Origin: Bacteroidales bacterium | GTDB lineage: Bacteria > Bacteroidota > Bacteroidia > Bacteroidales > VadinHA17 | DNA length: 36,297 nt | Direction: 5' to 3' | Assembly: GCA_016928075.1 (NCBI GenBank) | Contig: JAFGLJ010000013.1 | Span: 1-36,297, forward strand | Shown: positions 7,645 through 15,398 of the stretch, piece by piece | Numbering within the stretch: the first letter of the stretch is position 1 | How the letters are laid out: each line of letters begins with the position of its first letter | Translations under genes and position numbers: made by a program | Notes under the pieces: generated by a model | Told to the model about the DNA's origin: nothing | The model's input: only the letters and a program-made list of their open reading frames with translations | The model's database searches: none

Positions 7645-8331
7645 ATGAAAGTACTAGAATTGTTTAACGTGCATAAGGTTTACAATACCACTCATGTAGA
7701 AGTGCATGCTGTAAATGATGTGTGCCTTGAATTTGAAGAGGGAGAATTTGCTGCCATTGTAGGTCCCTCGGGTTCAGGCAAAACAACATTGCTTAATATG
7801 ATAGGTGGGCTTGATATGCCCACTGAAGGCAGGATACTGGTTAACAGCACTGACCTTTCGACACTTAAGTCTTCAGCGATCATCGACTTCAGGATGAGAA
7901 ATATTGGTTTTGTTTTTCAATCATATAACCTGATTCCCGTTCTGACGGCAAAAGAAAATATAGAATTCATAATGAATCTTCAAAAATGGCCCAGGAAGAA
8001 AAGGGATAAACGAACTATGGAACTGCTGAAAGCAGTCGGTCTTGAAGACCGCGTTGACAGCCGCCCGGCACAATTATCAGGCGGACAGCAGCAGAGAGTT
8101 GCCGTAGCCCGGGCACTTGCTTCAAAACCCAGGTTTGTACTTGCAGATGAACCTACTGCAAACCTTGATACAAAATCAACTGAAAACCTGCTGGATATTA
8201 TGGAAAAGTTAAACAGGGAAGAGAATATTACTTTCATATTCTCAACCCACGACGCCAGGGTAGTGAAAAAAGCCAGGAGAGTGATCACACTTGAAGACGG
8301 GAAAGTAGTATCTGATGAAATAAGAGAATAA
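7645..8331 (+). CDS. ABC transporter ATP-binding protein, LolD/MacB type
   Basis: The protein has 228 aa, typical for this class. Walker A is GPSGSGKTT (40-48), the Q-loop is FQSYNLIPVLTAKEN (Q92), the signature is LSGGQQQRVAVARAL (144-158), Walker B is FVLADEP (164-170) with the D-loop TANLD, and the H-loop is STHD (H202). All catalytic residues are present. It is placed between two FtsX-type permeases and an outer-membrane barrel, so it presumably powers that machine from the cytoplasmic side. The barrel gene starts one base after its stop, showing tight co-translation. By sequence it could serve LolCDE, MacB or FtsE-like systems; context favours a dedicated exporter. Confidence 0.95.
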   Translation: MKVLELFNVHKVYNTTHVEVHAVNDVCLEFEEGEFAAIVGPSGSGKTTLLNMIGGLDMPTEGRILVNSTDLSTLKSSAIIDFRMRNIGFVFQSYNLIPVLTAKENIEFIMNLQKWPRKKRDKRTMELLKAVGLEDRVDSRPAQLSGGQQQRVAVARALASKPRFVLADEPTANLDTKSTENLLDIMEKLNREENITFIFSTHDARVVKKARRVITLEDGKVVSDEIRE

Positions 8332-8332
8332 T

Positions 8333-9484
8333 ATGAAACGGCTTTTTGTCCTGAATATATTATTCGTTCTAAGCCTTGTAATCGCGGGAGGCCAGGATAA
8401 ATCTTCCCCGGTAAGTTTAAAGGGTTACCTCAGCAATATACAGAGTATGATTTTTGAAGACCTTGAAGACGACTGGATAAATGACAATCTGCTTCATAAC
8501 AGGCTGAATATCAGACTATATGCTGGTACTAAAGTAACATTTGCCCTGGAATTACGAAACCGTTTTTTTACAGGAGATATGATAAAACTGGATCCGACAT
8601 ATGCTGGAAAACTGGCTGCAGACAATGGTTTAGTGGATCTCACAACGAATATTTTCAGTGAAAATTCTTTTATCCTGAATACGAAAATAGATCGTCTATG
8701 GGCTGATATAACCATGGGCCCTGTTCAGCTTAAGGCAGGACGCCAGAGAATTAACTGGGGTCAGACCTTCGTGTGGAATCCTAATGATATTTTTAATGCA
8801 TATTCCTACTTCGATATTGATTATCCAGAGAGGCCGGGGAGTGATGCCCTGAGGCTGCAGGTATACCCCAGCTATTCTTCTACAATTGAGCTGGCGGCAG
8901 CCATAAACAACGAGGAAGATCTGACCCTCGCAGGAATGTACAGGTTTAATAAGTGGGGATATGATATTCAATTACTCGCGGGAATGGTCGACAGTGAGGA
9001 TATTGTTTTCGGGGCAGGCTGGTCGGGGGCTATAGGAAGTACATCGTTCAGGGGAGAGATCAGCTGGTTCCAGCCGCAGGATAATTTTTCAGATACCACG
9101 GGGACAGGTCTTTTTACAATAGGATTCGACTATGGATTCTCGGGAACCGGCATGCTCCAGTTACAGGCCATGTACTGCAACAACCCTCTTAGTTTTAACA
9201 ATTTTGATGAATTCTATTCCGAAAACCTCTCCGCCAAGGACCTTGCATTTTCAGAATTTTCATTATTCGGTAGTGTCACATACCCGGTAACCCCCCTTTT
9301 TAACCTCAGCCTGGCAGCTATATGGTACCCGGATCTCGACGGATTCTATACAGGACCATCAGCAGAAATATCAATGGCCGATAACCTTGATTTCTCATTC
9401 ATCTGGCAGTATTTCAATGCTGAATTGAATGATGAAAGAACAAAGATGACACTGGTATTTCTGAGGATGAAATACAGTTTCTGA
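8333..9484 (+). CDS. Outer-membrane beta-barrel protein of the TetR/ABC operon
   Basis: The protein has 383 aa with a signal peptide (MKRLFVLNILFVLSLVIAGG). The rest alternates polar and hydrophobic residues in barrel fashion and ends with an aromatic residue (...FLRMKYSF), the usual outer-membrane sorting signal. The segment GRQRINWGQTFVWNPNDIFN followed by PGSDALRLQVYPS recalls the porin-like families (DUF1302 type) that accompany RND-type lipid exporters. I cannot place it more exactly by eye. It is the last gene of the tight operon, so it may be the outer-membrane exit or acceptor for whatever the ABC and LolA-like parts carry. Confidence 0.75.
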   Translation: MKRLFVLNILFVLSLVIAGGQDKSSPVSLKGYLSNIQSMIFEDLEDDWINDNLLHNRLNIRLYAGTKVTFALELRNRFFTGDMIKLDPTYAGKLAADNGLVDLTTNIFSENSFILNTKIDRLWADITMGPVQLKAGRQRINWGQTFVWNPNDIFNAYSYFDIDYPERPGSDALRLQVYPSYSSTIELAAAINNEEDLTLAGMYRFNKWGYDIQLLAGMVDSEDIVFGAGWSGAIGSTSFRGEISWFQPQDNFSDTTGTGLFTIGFDYGFSGTGMLQLQAMYCNNPLSFNNFDEFYSENLSAKDLAFSEFSLFGSVTYPVTPLFNLSLAAIWYPDLDGFYTGPSAEISMADNLDFSFIWQYFNAELNDERTKMTLVFLRMKYSF

Positions 9485-9493
9485 ATTATTTAA

Positions 9494-9501
9494 TACATTT
9501 G
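9494..9501 (+). promoter_or_regulatory. -7 box ahead of the ICMT-like gene
   Basis: TACATTTG fits TAnnTTTG and lies in the 41-nt gap after the barrel gene, 25 nt before the ATG. The next two genes may therefore have their own promoter besides read-through. Confidence 0.35.
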
Positions 9502-9525
9502 GCCATTGGAATAAAGCAATGATCT

Positions 9526-10260
9526 ATGGCCCTGGTACATGAATTTGAGAGGAGCGGTAACTGGCTTTTTAAAAGGAGAGGCTGGCTTCCTCTGTTTATA
9601 TTTATCCCTTCACTGGTTTATATATACCTGTCAGGTGCGAAAAATCTCGGGTTCAGGCCAGTCCTTGAAATAGCTTTTCTCGCGGTAAGTTTATTTGGCC
9701 AGTTTATCAGAGCTGTAACTGTTGGCCGCACACCTAAAAACACTTCGGGAAGAAATGTGAAGAAGCAGGTTGCGGATAGCCTTAACACCACAGGCATATA
9801 TTCGGTGGTAAGACACCCCCTTTACCTGGGTAACTTTTTCATGTGGCTCGGACCGGTAATATTCCTTAGATCAGTATGGATCGCTGTTATTTTTTGTCTT
9901 GCTTACTGGCTTTATTATGAAAGGATAATGTTTGCCGAAGAGCAATTTCTTAGGAGAAAGTTCAGTGAATCTTATGACTTCTGGTCAGAAAAGGTAAGGT
10001 CATTTATTCCTTCATTCAGTAATTATACCAGGTCTGACCTGCCTTTTTCTTTCAGGAATGTCCTGAAAAGAGAGTACAATGGATTTGGATTGATATTCAT
10101 GGTATTTGCCTTACTCGATATCATCCGCAACTACACACTTGAAGGAGGCCTGAGTATTCACCCGATGTGGGCTTTGCTTCTTGCATTCGGGTTTCTCACA
10201 TGGATTATACTCAGGACAATGAAGAAACGCACCACCTGGCTTGACGTCCGGGGAAGATGA
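9526..10260 (+). CDS. ICMT/PEMT-family membrane methyltransferase (possibly lipid A 1-phosphate)
   Basis: The protein has 244 aa and about five membrane helices. The family core is VVRHPLYLGNFFMWLG (residues ~92-107) and YYERIMFAEEQFLRRKFSESYDFW (~131-154), the SAM-binding half of isoprenylcysteine carboxyl methyltransferase-like enzymes. Bacteria lack prenylated CaaX proteins, so another substrate is needed. The Leptospira relative LmtA methylates a lipid A phosphate, and I recall Bacteroidales members of this length being named lipid A 1-phosphate methyltransferases. That assignment is an inference here. The stop overlaps the yidD start by ATGA, so the two are co-translated. A role in envelope lipid modification fits the operon upstream. 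Confidence 0.72.
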   Translation: MALVHEFERSGNWLFKRRGWLPLFIFIPSLVYIYLSGAKNLGFRPVLEIAFLAVSLFGQFIRAVTVGRTPKNTSGRNVKKQVADSLNTTGIYSVVRHPLYLGNFFMWLGPVIFLRSVWIAVIFCLAYWLYYERIMFAEEQFLRRKFSESYDFWSEKVRSFIPSFSNYTRSDLPFSFRNVLKREYNGFGLIFMVFALLDIIRNYTLEGGLSIHPMWALLLAFGFLTWIILRTMKKRTTWLDVRGR

Positions 10261-10595
10261 TGCCAATATTCCATATCTTTGCAAATAACATGGCAGTTCT
10301 GAGAAAAGTACTTATATACATTTTACTCGTACCCCTGTACTTTTATCGGTGGTTCATTTCCCCGCTTACAGGGCCATCCTGCAGGCATACCCCCACATGT
10401 TCGAAGTATGCCATTGATGCTTTAAAAATGCATGGTCCATTTAGGGGTTTTTTGCTGGCGGCAAATCGTTTCAGCAGGTGCAGGCCCGGTGGCACACATG
10501 GTTATGACCCGGTTCCAAGGATACTGGTCAAAAAGTACAGACCATGGATGAAATATACCGGTAAATGGCAAAGATCAAACAGGTTAAAACGGTAA
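10257..10595 (+). CDS. yidD: Membrane protein insertion efficiency factor YidD
   Basis: The protein has up to 112 aa. The family signature is complete: YRWFISPLTGPSCRHTPTCSKYAIDAL, then HGPFRGFLLAANRFSRCRPGGTHGYDPVP, with the conserved cysteines. YidD is a small amphipathic protein at the inner membrane that helps YidC insert proteins. The start is uncertain: ATG at 10257 overlaps the upstream stop, but Met12 at 10290 (MAVLRKVLIYILLVPLYFY) matches the usual YidD N-terminus better. The gene is here not beside rnpA or yidC as in many bacteria. Its end faces the LytTR gene with only 2 nt between stops. Confidence 0.95.
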   Translation: MMPIFHIFANNMAVLRKVLIYILLVPLYFYRWFISPLTGPSCRHTPTCSKYAIDALKMHGPFRGFLLAANRFSRCRPGGTHGYDPVPRILVKKYRPWMKYTGKWQRSNRLKR

Positions 10596-10613
10596 ACTCA
10601 GAAGTTTATCTTT
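10593..10613. terminator. Small bidirectional hairpin shared by two converging stops
   Basis: TAAACT (10593-10598), loop CAGA, AGTTTA (10603-10608), then TCTTTT. The stem includes the yidD TAA and touches the TGA of the LytTR gene (10598-10600). On the other strand it is followed by CCGTTTT. The stem is only 6 bp and AT-rich, so termination strength is doubtful. Confidence 0.35.
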
Positions 10614-11359
10614 TCCTTAAGTTTTTTATATCCCGAGCGGCTGACAGGAAGGCGTTCGCCTTCTTTTAGAATTGCAATATGCGTGTCTTTACCGTAAGGT
10701 TCAATCCTTCCGACATGTTCAATCGATACCAGGTATGATCTGTGGATACGTATGAATTCGTCAGAGGGGAGGTTTCTTTCATAATATTTCATCGTTTGTT
10801 GCTTTAACGCTTTCCCGGCAGTGTGATATATCATTACATAATCATCTTCAGCTTCCATATATCGAATATTTCTTACTGAAATGAAGCTGATAGCATTTCC
10901 TTTACGTATGACGATCCTGTTGAGTGGTGTCGATCCTTCAACCCTTTCAATTGCAAGTTTCTGTATTTTGCTTGTTGTACTTTCACCTTTCCTGATTCTT
11001 ATTATGGCCTTTTCCACAGCCTCATCAAAACGATTCTCTGAGAATGGCTTGAGAAGGTAGTCCACTGCATTCATATCGAAAGCTTTAATTGCATATTCAT
11101 CAAATGCAGTGGTAAAGATGATTTCCGGTTTTTCTTCAAGCACTTCCAGTAATTCGAAGCCGGTCAATTTTGGCATCTGAATGTCAAGGAAAATAAGGTC
11201 AGGGTTAAGTTCCTTTATGGATGTAAGCCCGCAATAGCCATCGGCACATTCCCCCACTAACTTAACTGATTTGTGTTTATCAAGGTAATGTTTGATAATG
11301 CTTCTTGCCGGTTCTTCATCTTCTATTATAAGTGCCGTTATTTGTTCTTTTGCATTCAT
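10598..11359 (-). CDS. LytTR-family response regulator
   Basis: The protein has 253 aa from the ATG at 11359. A longer frame reaches 11512, but that extension lies wholly inside the kinase gene, and the chosen ATG overlaps the kinase stop as ATGA. The receiver domain has the acidic pair E13/D14, phospho-acceptor D59 (LIFLDIQMPK), T84 and K104 (YLLKPF). The C-terminal LytTR DNA-binding domain covers about 150-253 (RNIRYMEAEDDYVMIYHTAGK, then FIRIHRSYLVSIEHV). LytTR proteins bind paired direct repeats about two helical turns apart, and such a pair lies upstream of the operon. It is the partner of the adjacent kinase. Confidence 0.95.
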   Translation of the reverse strand: MNAKEQITALIIEDEEPARSIIKHYLDKHKSVKLVGECADGYCGLTSIKELNPDLIFLDIQMPKLTGFELLEVLEEKPEIIFTTAFDEYAIKAFDMNAVDYLLKPFSENRFDEAVEKAIIRIRKGESTTSKIQKLAIERVEGSTPLNRIVIRKGNAISFISVRNIRYMEAEDDYVMIYHTAGKALKQQTMKYYERNLPSDEFIRIHRSYLVSIEHVGRIEPYGKDTHIAILKEGERLPVSRSGYKKLKEKINF

Positions 11360-12420
11360 AACTTTATATCTGCTTGTTCTGGTATATATAATTCTGCGGT
11401 AAACACACTCTCCTCTTTTTTCGTCTTCAGCCAGGCCCTGTTGCCGTAATACAGTTCCAGACGGCGCCTCACATTGTTTAAGCCCGTACCTGTACCGCCG
11501 GCAGGTATGCATTCAGGATCAAAATCATTACTGATAATGATGGATATAGCTCCATTTACCCTTTTTGCAATCAATTTTATGCTTACAGCCTCTGCACTTT
11601 CATAGACACCATGTTTAATGGCGTTTTCATACAGGGGTTGCAATATCATATTTGGGACCCTTACCCTCAGGCATTCTTCCTGGACATCTTCTTCGAGAAC
11701 AAGCCTTTCACCGAAACGTATTTTCTCAATATCGAGGTAAAGCCTCAGGTTCTCCAGCTCAGTTCGCAGATCGACTGTACGGTCCTCTTTACGTGAAAGA
11801 GCATATCTCATGAAATCCGATAGCTTGATTATCATTTCCCTTGCTCTTTCAGCATCTGATATTGTAAGTGAACTGATTGAATTCAGGCTGTTGAAAAGAA
11901 AATGAGGATTTATTTGAGATCGCAACATCATAAGCTCTGTTTCTTTGAGCATGTTTTCGAGTTTCGCTTCTCTAAAATTTTTTCTGGCAATATTTTCGAT
12001 GCTTATCATGAGGTTATAAGTCAGCATCACCACTGCATAAATAAATGCACCTGCACCCAGCCGGTAAAAAATTGAATTTGCCCAGAAGGACTGGTAGGAT
12101 GGCTTATCCTGCAGGAACATCAGCACCAGGAATTTTGTCAGGAACACCCATATACCAAGCACTATAAAGGCCATAGCGAGGTGGTTTAGTATCTCCATTA
12201 ATATGCTGTTCCGGCTGGTATTAAACTGTTTAACGGGAAACCAAAGGGCTACGGCAATGACGGCAAATATCAAAGCTGAGAGAAAGCCATCGGTAAATGA
12301 TGCAGCAACACTTATATCCGATGAGAAGGTAATGAGCAATGACTGACCCAGCCCGATTAATAGCCAGATCAGCCAGTAAACCAATAACCTTCTTCTTTTG
12401 CTGAGGATTGGATGGACCAT
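11356..12420 (-). CDS. LytS-type sensor histidine kinase (His_kinase/PF06580 family)
   Basis: The protein has 354 aa. Four membrane helices (about 13-32, 44-62, 76-101, 122-141) form a sensor without a large extracellular domain. The phospho-acceptor motif is LRSQINPHFLFNSLNSI with H173. The ATPase part shows ILQPLYENAIKHGV (N-box) and GGTGTGLNNVRRRLELYYG (G-box). This is the LytS/YehU-type architecture that pairs with LytTR regulators. Its start is 2 nt after the LiaF-like gene and its end overlaps the regulator gene by 4 nt. With no sensor domain of its own, it probably takes its signal from the LiaF-like membrane proteins encoded first, as in the Firmicutes LiaFSR logic; that comparison is inference. 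Confidence 0.94.
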   Translation of the reverse strand: MVHPILSKRRRLLVYWLIWLLIGLGQSLLITFSSDISVAASFTDGFLSALIFAVIAVALWFPVKQFNTSRNSILMEILNHLAMAFIVLGIWVFLTKFLVLMFLQDKPSYQSFWANSIFYRLGAGAFIYAVVMLTYNLMISIENIARKNFREAKLENMLKETELMMLRSQINPHFLFNSLNSISSLTISDAERAREMIIKLSDFMRYALSRKEDRTVDLRTELENLRLYLDIEKIRFGERLVLEEDVQEECLRVRVPNMILQPLYENAIKHGVYESAEAVSIKLIAKRVNGAISIIISNDFDPECIPAGGTGTGLNNVRRRLELYYGNRAWLKTKKEESVFTAELYIPEQADIKL

Positions 12421-12422
12421 TA

Positions 12423-13166
12423 TTAATAGCCTTTTATTTCACCTCCTCCAAAGACACATGCTCCTTTAATAACCAGTGTGCGGGACATATCTATAGTTGA
12501 AGAATAACCTTTCCGCGAATCTGAAAAACCTCCCAGCACGGGTGTTACATCAATAATAATATTCCAGTCAGGAGGAACAACAAAAGATACGCCGCCAAAA
12601 ACACATGAAATTTCAAGTTCACTGGTACCTACAGCCAGTTTGGCCTTGGTGAGGTCAATCTCGGCACCTCCAAACACACATGTTATTTTGCCACCCAGGA
12701 AATTCTGGCTGAGGATACGCCGCTCACCACCGCCAAAAATATTTACCATGTCAATAATATCACTTGATGTGCTTGACTCAGATACCCATTTCTCCTTCCT
12801 GAACCATCTGGCATTCGACAGGACAATCACACCAATGATGATAAGCACGGCGGGCCAGAATAGCCGGTAGGTCCTGAAGGGAATATCAAATACTTCAGGT
12901 AAAATAAAGAATCCGCCGACAGCCATCACTATGAGTCCGGGTACTTTATTCCCGGTGCCAAGGGTCATTACAAAACCAATTGCAATAAGCAGCATCTGCC
13001 AGCTGAATACTATATCCTGGAAATAGTCTGGCATCAGGCCTGCATTTCTTATAATAAGCATGAGGCCAAGCAGGATAAGAACCAAACCTATTGCAATCTT
13101 ACTTGTGGCTGAGTAGGTGCGATGAGGTTTGTTATCAAAATTCGAATGATGTTTCAATTCTCTCAT
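12423..13166 (-). CDS. LiaF-like membrane protein (DUF5668 plus FGG-repeat C-terminal domain)
   Basis: The protein has 247 aa. Four membrane helices lie within ~22-118 (LiaI/LiaF-like transmembrane module). A cytoplasmic or membrane-proximal beta domain at ~140-247 has five repeated turns: NIFGGG (142), CVFGGA (163), CVFGGV (188), PVLGG (209), CVFGGG (237). This matches the cell-wall-active-antibiotic-response C-terminal domain of LiaF. In Firmicutes LiaF inhibits a histidine kinase until envelope stress occurs; here the kinase is of a different family. The gene lies between a LiaI-like gene and the LytS-type kinase, in a four-gene operon. Confidence 0.85.
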   Translation of the reverse strand: MRELKHHSNFDNKPHRTYSATSKIAIGLVLILLGLMLIIRNAGLMPDYFQDIVFSWQMLLIAIGFVMTLGTGNKVPGLIVMAVGGFFILPEVFDIPFRTYRLFWPAVLIIIGVIVLSNARWFRKEKWVSESSTSSDIIDMVNIFGGGERRILSQNFLGGKITCVFGGAEIDLTKAKLAVGTSELEISCVFGGVSFVVPPDWNIIIDVTPVLGGFSDSRKGYSSTIDMSRTLVIKGACVFGGGEIKGY

Positions 13167-13195
13167 TTTCCTAATTTTTTAACATAATTAATAAT

Positions 13196-13537
13196 TTAGT
13201 TTTTTCGATAACGCCTGATAATACCTGAGGCTATCATAGCTAATCCCGCCAGTATAACGGTTGCAGGCCAGTAAAGCTTTTCATATATTACGGGTAATTC
13301 ATAGTTGATACGGGGAAGAAGAAAGTATCCCCCGACAGCTAACAGTATAATACCAAATGCTGCACTGCTATTGAAAAATACCACCACTCCTACAAATATT
13401 ATCAGCATAGGCCAGATAAAATAATCACGTAAGCTACCAAGGTTAAGCACGTCAATCATGGCAGCTCCGAGGAACAAACCCAGTAGGATAAGGAAAATTC
13501 CCATATGCCGGCCAGGATTATGTATTCTCTCATTCAT
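13196..13537 (-). CDS. LiaI/LiaF-like small membrane protein (DUF5668)
   Basis: The protein has 113 aa from ATG at 13537 (MNERIHNPGRHMGIFLILLG). A longer frame opens at 13621, but that start would lie upstream of the TATTTTTG -7 box at 13562-13569, so the shorter form is chosen. Four helices are packed as two pairs (PMLIIFVGVVVFF and FGIILLAVGGYFLLP among them), and it resembles the N-terminal half of the downstream LiaF-like protein, including GGYFLLP/GGFFILP. It lacks the beta domain. It likely interacts with that protein in the membrane. First gene of the operon; 29 nt separate it from the next. Confidence 0.75.
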   Translation of the reverse strand: MNERIHNPGRHMGIFLILLGLFLGAAMIDVLNLGSLRDYFIWPMLIIFVGVVVFFNSSAAFGIILLAVGGYFLLPRINYELPVIYEKLYWPATVILAGLAMIASGIIRRYRKN

Positions 13538-13561
13538 GATAAACAGATTTAATTCATGATT

Positions 13562-13569
13562 CAAAAATA
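13562..13569 (-). promoter_or_regulatory. -7 box of the Lia-like/LytTR operon
   Basis: TATTTTTG on the minus strand is an exact TAnnTTTG match, 24 nt before the chosen ATG. The nearest TTTG (13597-13600) is 27 nt away, longer than usual, which suggests the promoter needs an activator. Confidence 0.5.
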
Positions 13570-13599
13570 AGTAATAACCCATCTGTAATAGTACTCCAA

Positions 13600-13630
13600 A
13601 TCGGTAAAAACCGGTTTTCAATCGGTAAAT
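13600..13630 (-). promoter_or_regulatory. Candidate LytTR-binding direct repeat
   Basis: ATCGGTAAAA (13600-13609) and ATCGGTAAAT (13621-13630) are direct repeats exactly 21 bp apart, read TTTACCGAT on the operon strand. Two copies spaced two helical turns apart just upstream of a promoter is the standard LytTR arrangement. An ACCGGT palindrome lies between them. Autoregulation by the operon's own regulator is inferred. Confidence 0.5.
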
Positions 13631-13671
13631 GACTCTTTATCGCATATTTTCTTACTTTTTTACTTATTATC

Positions 13672-13702
13672 TTTAATAATTGGATAAGCTTTTATATTTT
13701 TG
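13672..13702 (+). promoter_or_regulatory. Promoter of the DUF177-rpmF-plsX-fabH cluster
   Basis: TATTTTTG (13695-13702) is an exact -7 match with TTTA (13672-13675, consensus TTTG) 19 nt upstream. Transcription would start roughly 14 nt before the ATG at 13723. Confidence 0.55.
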
Positions 13703-13722
13703 CACACCAATTTAAGATCATC

Positions 13723-14247
13723 ATGCAGAGTATATTTAGCATACCATTGAAGGGACTGAAAGAGGGTAATCATCTGTATGATTTTAAAATCGATAGCAAT
13801 TTTTTTGCTTCTTTTGAAAAATCTGAGATCCACGAGGCGGAATTAAAGGCCGTTGTAAGTCTGAATAAAAGTCCGTCCCATATAGAATTAAGAATAGAGA
13901 TTACCGGAACAGTGATTCTTATCTGTGACAGGTGTCTTGATCCGTATACGCAGGGAATAAGCACTGACAACAGGATACTGGTAAAGTTCGGGGAAAAATG
14001 GGAAGAGGTTGATGACGAGGTAATAATAATACCCTTTGGTGAGAGTGAATTCGAATTAGATCAGCTTATTTATGAATTCGCACACCTTGGTTTACCTCTG
14101 AAAAAGATGCATCCTGACGATGAATTTGGAAACAGCACCTGTAATCCAGACATGTTAAGCAAGCTTAAGCAGCACCTGGTTAACAGGAGCGGCAATGTCG
14201 ACCCTCGATGGAAGGAACTTGAGCAGCTAAGAAATATTAATAATTAG
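13723..14247 (+). CDS. DUF177/YceD-family protein, partner of L32
   Basis: The protein has 174 aa. It has a beta-rich N-terminus, then ITGTVILICDRCLDPYTQGI with the family's CxxC pair (C68, C71), an acidic stretch, and a third cysteine at C139 (GNSTCNPDM). These features and the position directly before rpmF identify the YceD/DUF177 family. YceD relatives are linked to 23S rRNA or large-subunit biogenesis and nearly always sit beside rpmF. The next gene is 13 nt away. A good promoter lies just upstream, so it heads this operon. Confidence 0.9.
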   Translation: MQSIFSIPLKGLKEGNHLYDFKIDSNFFASFEKSEIHEAELKAVVSLNKSPSHIELRIEITGTVILICDRCLDPYTQGISTDNRILVKFGEKWEEVDDEVIIIPFGESEFELDQLIYEFAHLGLPLKKMHPDDEFGNSTCNPDMLSKLKQHLVNRSGNVDPRWKELEQLRNINN

Positions 14248-14260
14248 AAATATATAAGAG

Positions 14261-14449
14261 ATGGCACATCCTAAGCGAAAAACATCCAAGACCAGAAGGG
14301 ATAAACGCAGAACTCATTATAAAGCAACAGCGCCCGCACTGACTATCTGTTCAAACTGCGGTGCGACAGTACGATTTCACAGGGTATGTCCTGAATGTGG
14401 TCATTACAGGGGCAAGCTGGCTGTAGAGAAGGAAGTATCTGCAAAATAA
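14261..14449 (+). CDS. rpmF: Ribosomal protein bL32
   Basis: The protein has 62 aa. It has the typical bL32 start MAHPKRKTSKTRRDKRRTHY, then the zinc-ribbon pairs C30/C33 and C43/C46 (ICSNCG, VCPECGHYRG). The intact C4 form is the zinc-binding paralogue type. A component of the 50S subunit. It is 9 nt before plsX, so a ribosomal protein and phospholipid synthesis enzymes share a transcript, as in many bacteria. Confidence 0.98.
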   Translation: MAHPKRKTSKTRRDKRRTHYKATAPALTICSNCGATVRFHRVCPECGHYRGKLAVEKEVSAK

Positions 14450-14458
14450 CATCCTGGT

Positions 14459-15397
14459 ATGAAGATAGGGCTCGATGTAATGGGCGGAGATTATGCACCC
14501 GGGGCAATCCTCGAAGGTGCATTTGATGCTTTAGGGTTCCTGTTGCCCGGCGAGAAAATTATTCTGATAGGTGATGAGAAAGCAATAAGGGATTGGGCAC
14601 ACAGGGAAGATATGGATCTTTCTCAATTCGACCTGGTGCCCTCCACCGAAGTCATTGAAATGGCAGAGCATCCTGCCCGTGCATTTTCACAGAAAAAAGA
14701 CTCAAGCATAGCGGTAGGCTTCAGGCTCCTGAAAGAAGGTTCAATCCAGGGTTTTGCCAGTGCAGGAAATACGGGGGCAATGCTTATCGGTGCCAGTTAT
14801 TCTGTGAATGTTGTACCAGGCGTGTTTCGACCGGCGCTGGTAATAGCCATACCTACCTCAGACGGTGGTAAGTCGGTGCTGCTCGATGTCGGACTGAATC
14901 CTGACTGTAAGCCGGACGTACTTCTTCAGTATGCAAAGCTGGGCAGCCTTTACGCAAAGTATGTACTTGAGATTGATAATCCTACCGTGGGTCTTTTGAA
15001 CATAGGGGAGGAAGAAACAAAGGGATCAGTTGTGGTCAGGGCTGCCTATGAATTAATGAAGGATAATCCTGCAATAAACTTTGTCGGTAATATTGAGGGC
15101 AATGTACTTTTTACAGGTGAAATGACGGATGTGGTTGTATGTGATGGTTTTGTGGGTAATACAATAATTAAACAGGGTGAGGCTTTTTACACTATATACA
15201 AAGAAAGGAATCTGAAAGACGAATTTTTTGAACGCCTGAATTTTGAAAGTTTCGGTGGTACACCAATAATCGGGATTAATGCAAATGTTGTTATCGGGCA
15301 TGGTATTTCCCGGAGAAAGGCTGTTATGAATATGATACTGCAAACGAGAGATGTGATAAATGCAGATCTTACAAAAAAAATCATTGAAGAAATTTGA
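14459..15397 (+). CDS. plsX: Phosphate acyltransferase PlsX
   Basis: The protein has 312 aa. Family landmarks are the start [21 protein letters not shown], the middle [15 protein letters not shown], a [10 protein letters not shown] segment, [11 protein letters not shown], and [16 protein letters not shown]. PlsX turns acyl-ACP into acyl-phosphate for PlsY, the first step of glycerophospholipid synthesis at the membrane surface. Gene order rpmF-plsX-fabH is conserved. The fabH ATG follows its TGA directly (one base between). Confidence 0.98.
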   Translation: MKIGLDVMGGDYAPGAILEGAFDALGFLLPGEKIILIGDEKAIRDWAHREDMDLSQFDLVPSTEVIEMAEHPARAFSQKKDSSIAVGFRLLKEGSIQGFASAGNTGAMLIGASYSVNVVPGVFRPALVIAIPTSDGGKSVLLDVGLNPDCKPDVLLQYAKLGSLYAKYVLEIDNPTVGLLNIGEEETKGSVVVRAAYELMKDNPAINFVGNIEGNVLFTGEMTDVVVCDGFVGNTIIKQGEAFYTIYKERNLKDEFFERLNFESFGGTPIIGINANVVIGHGISRRKAVMNMILQTRDVINADLTKKIIEEI

Positions 15398-15398
15398 T

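Noticed and set aside
11360..11512. 51-residue N-terminal extension of the LytTR regulator
   Set aside because: It lies in the kinase gene in another frame, adds no domain, and the inner ATG overlaps the kinase stop as ATGA.
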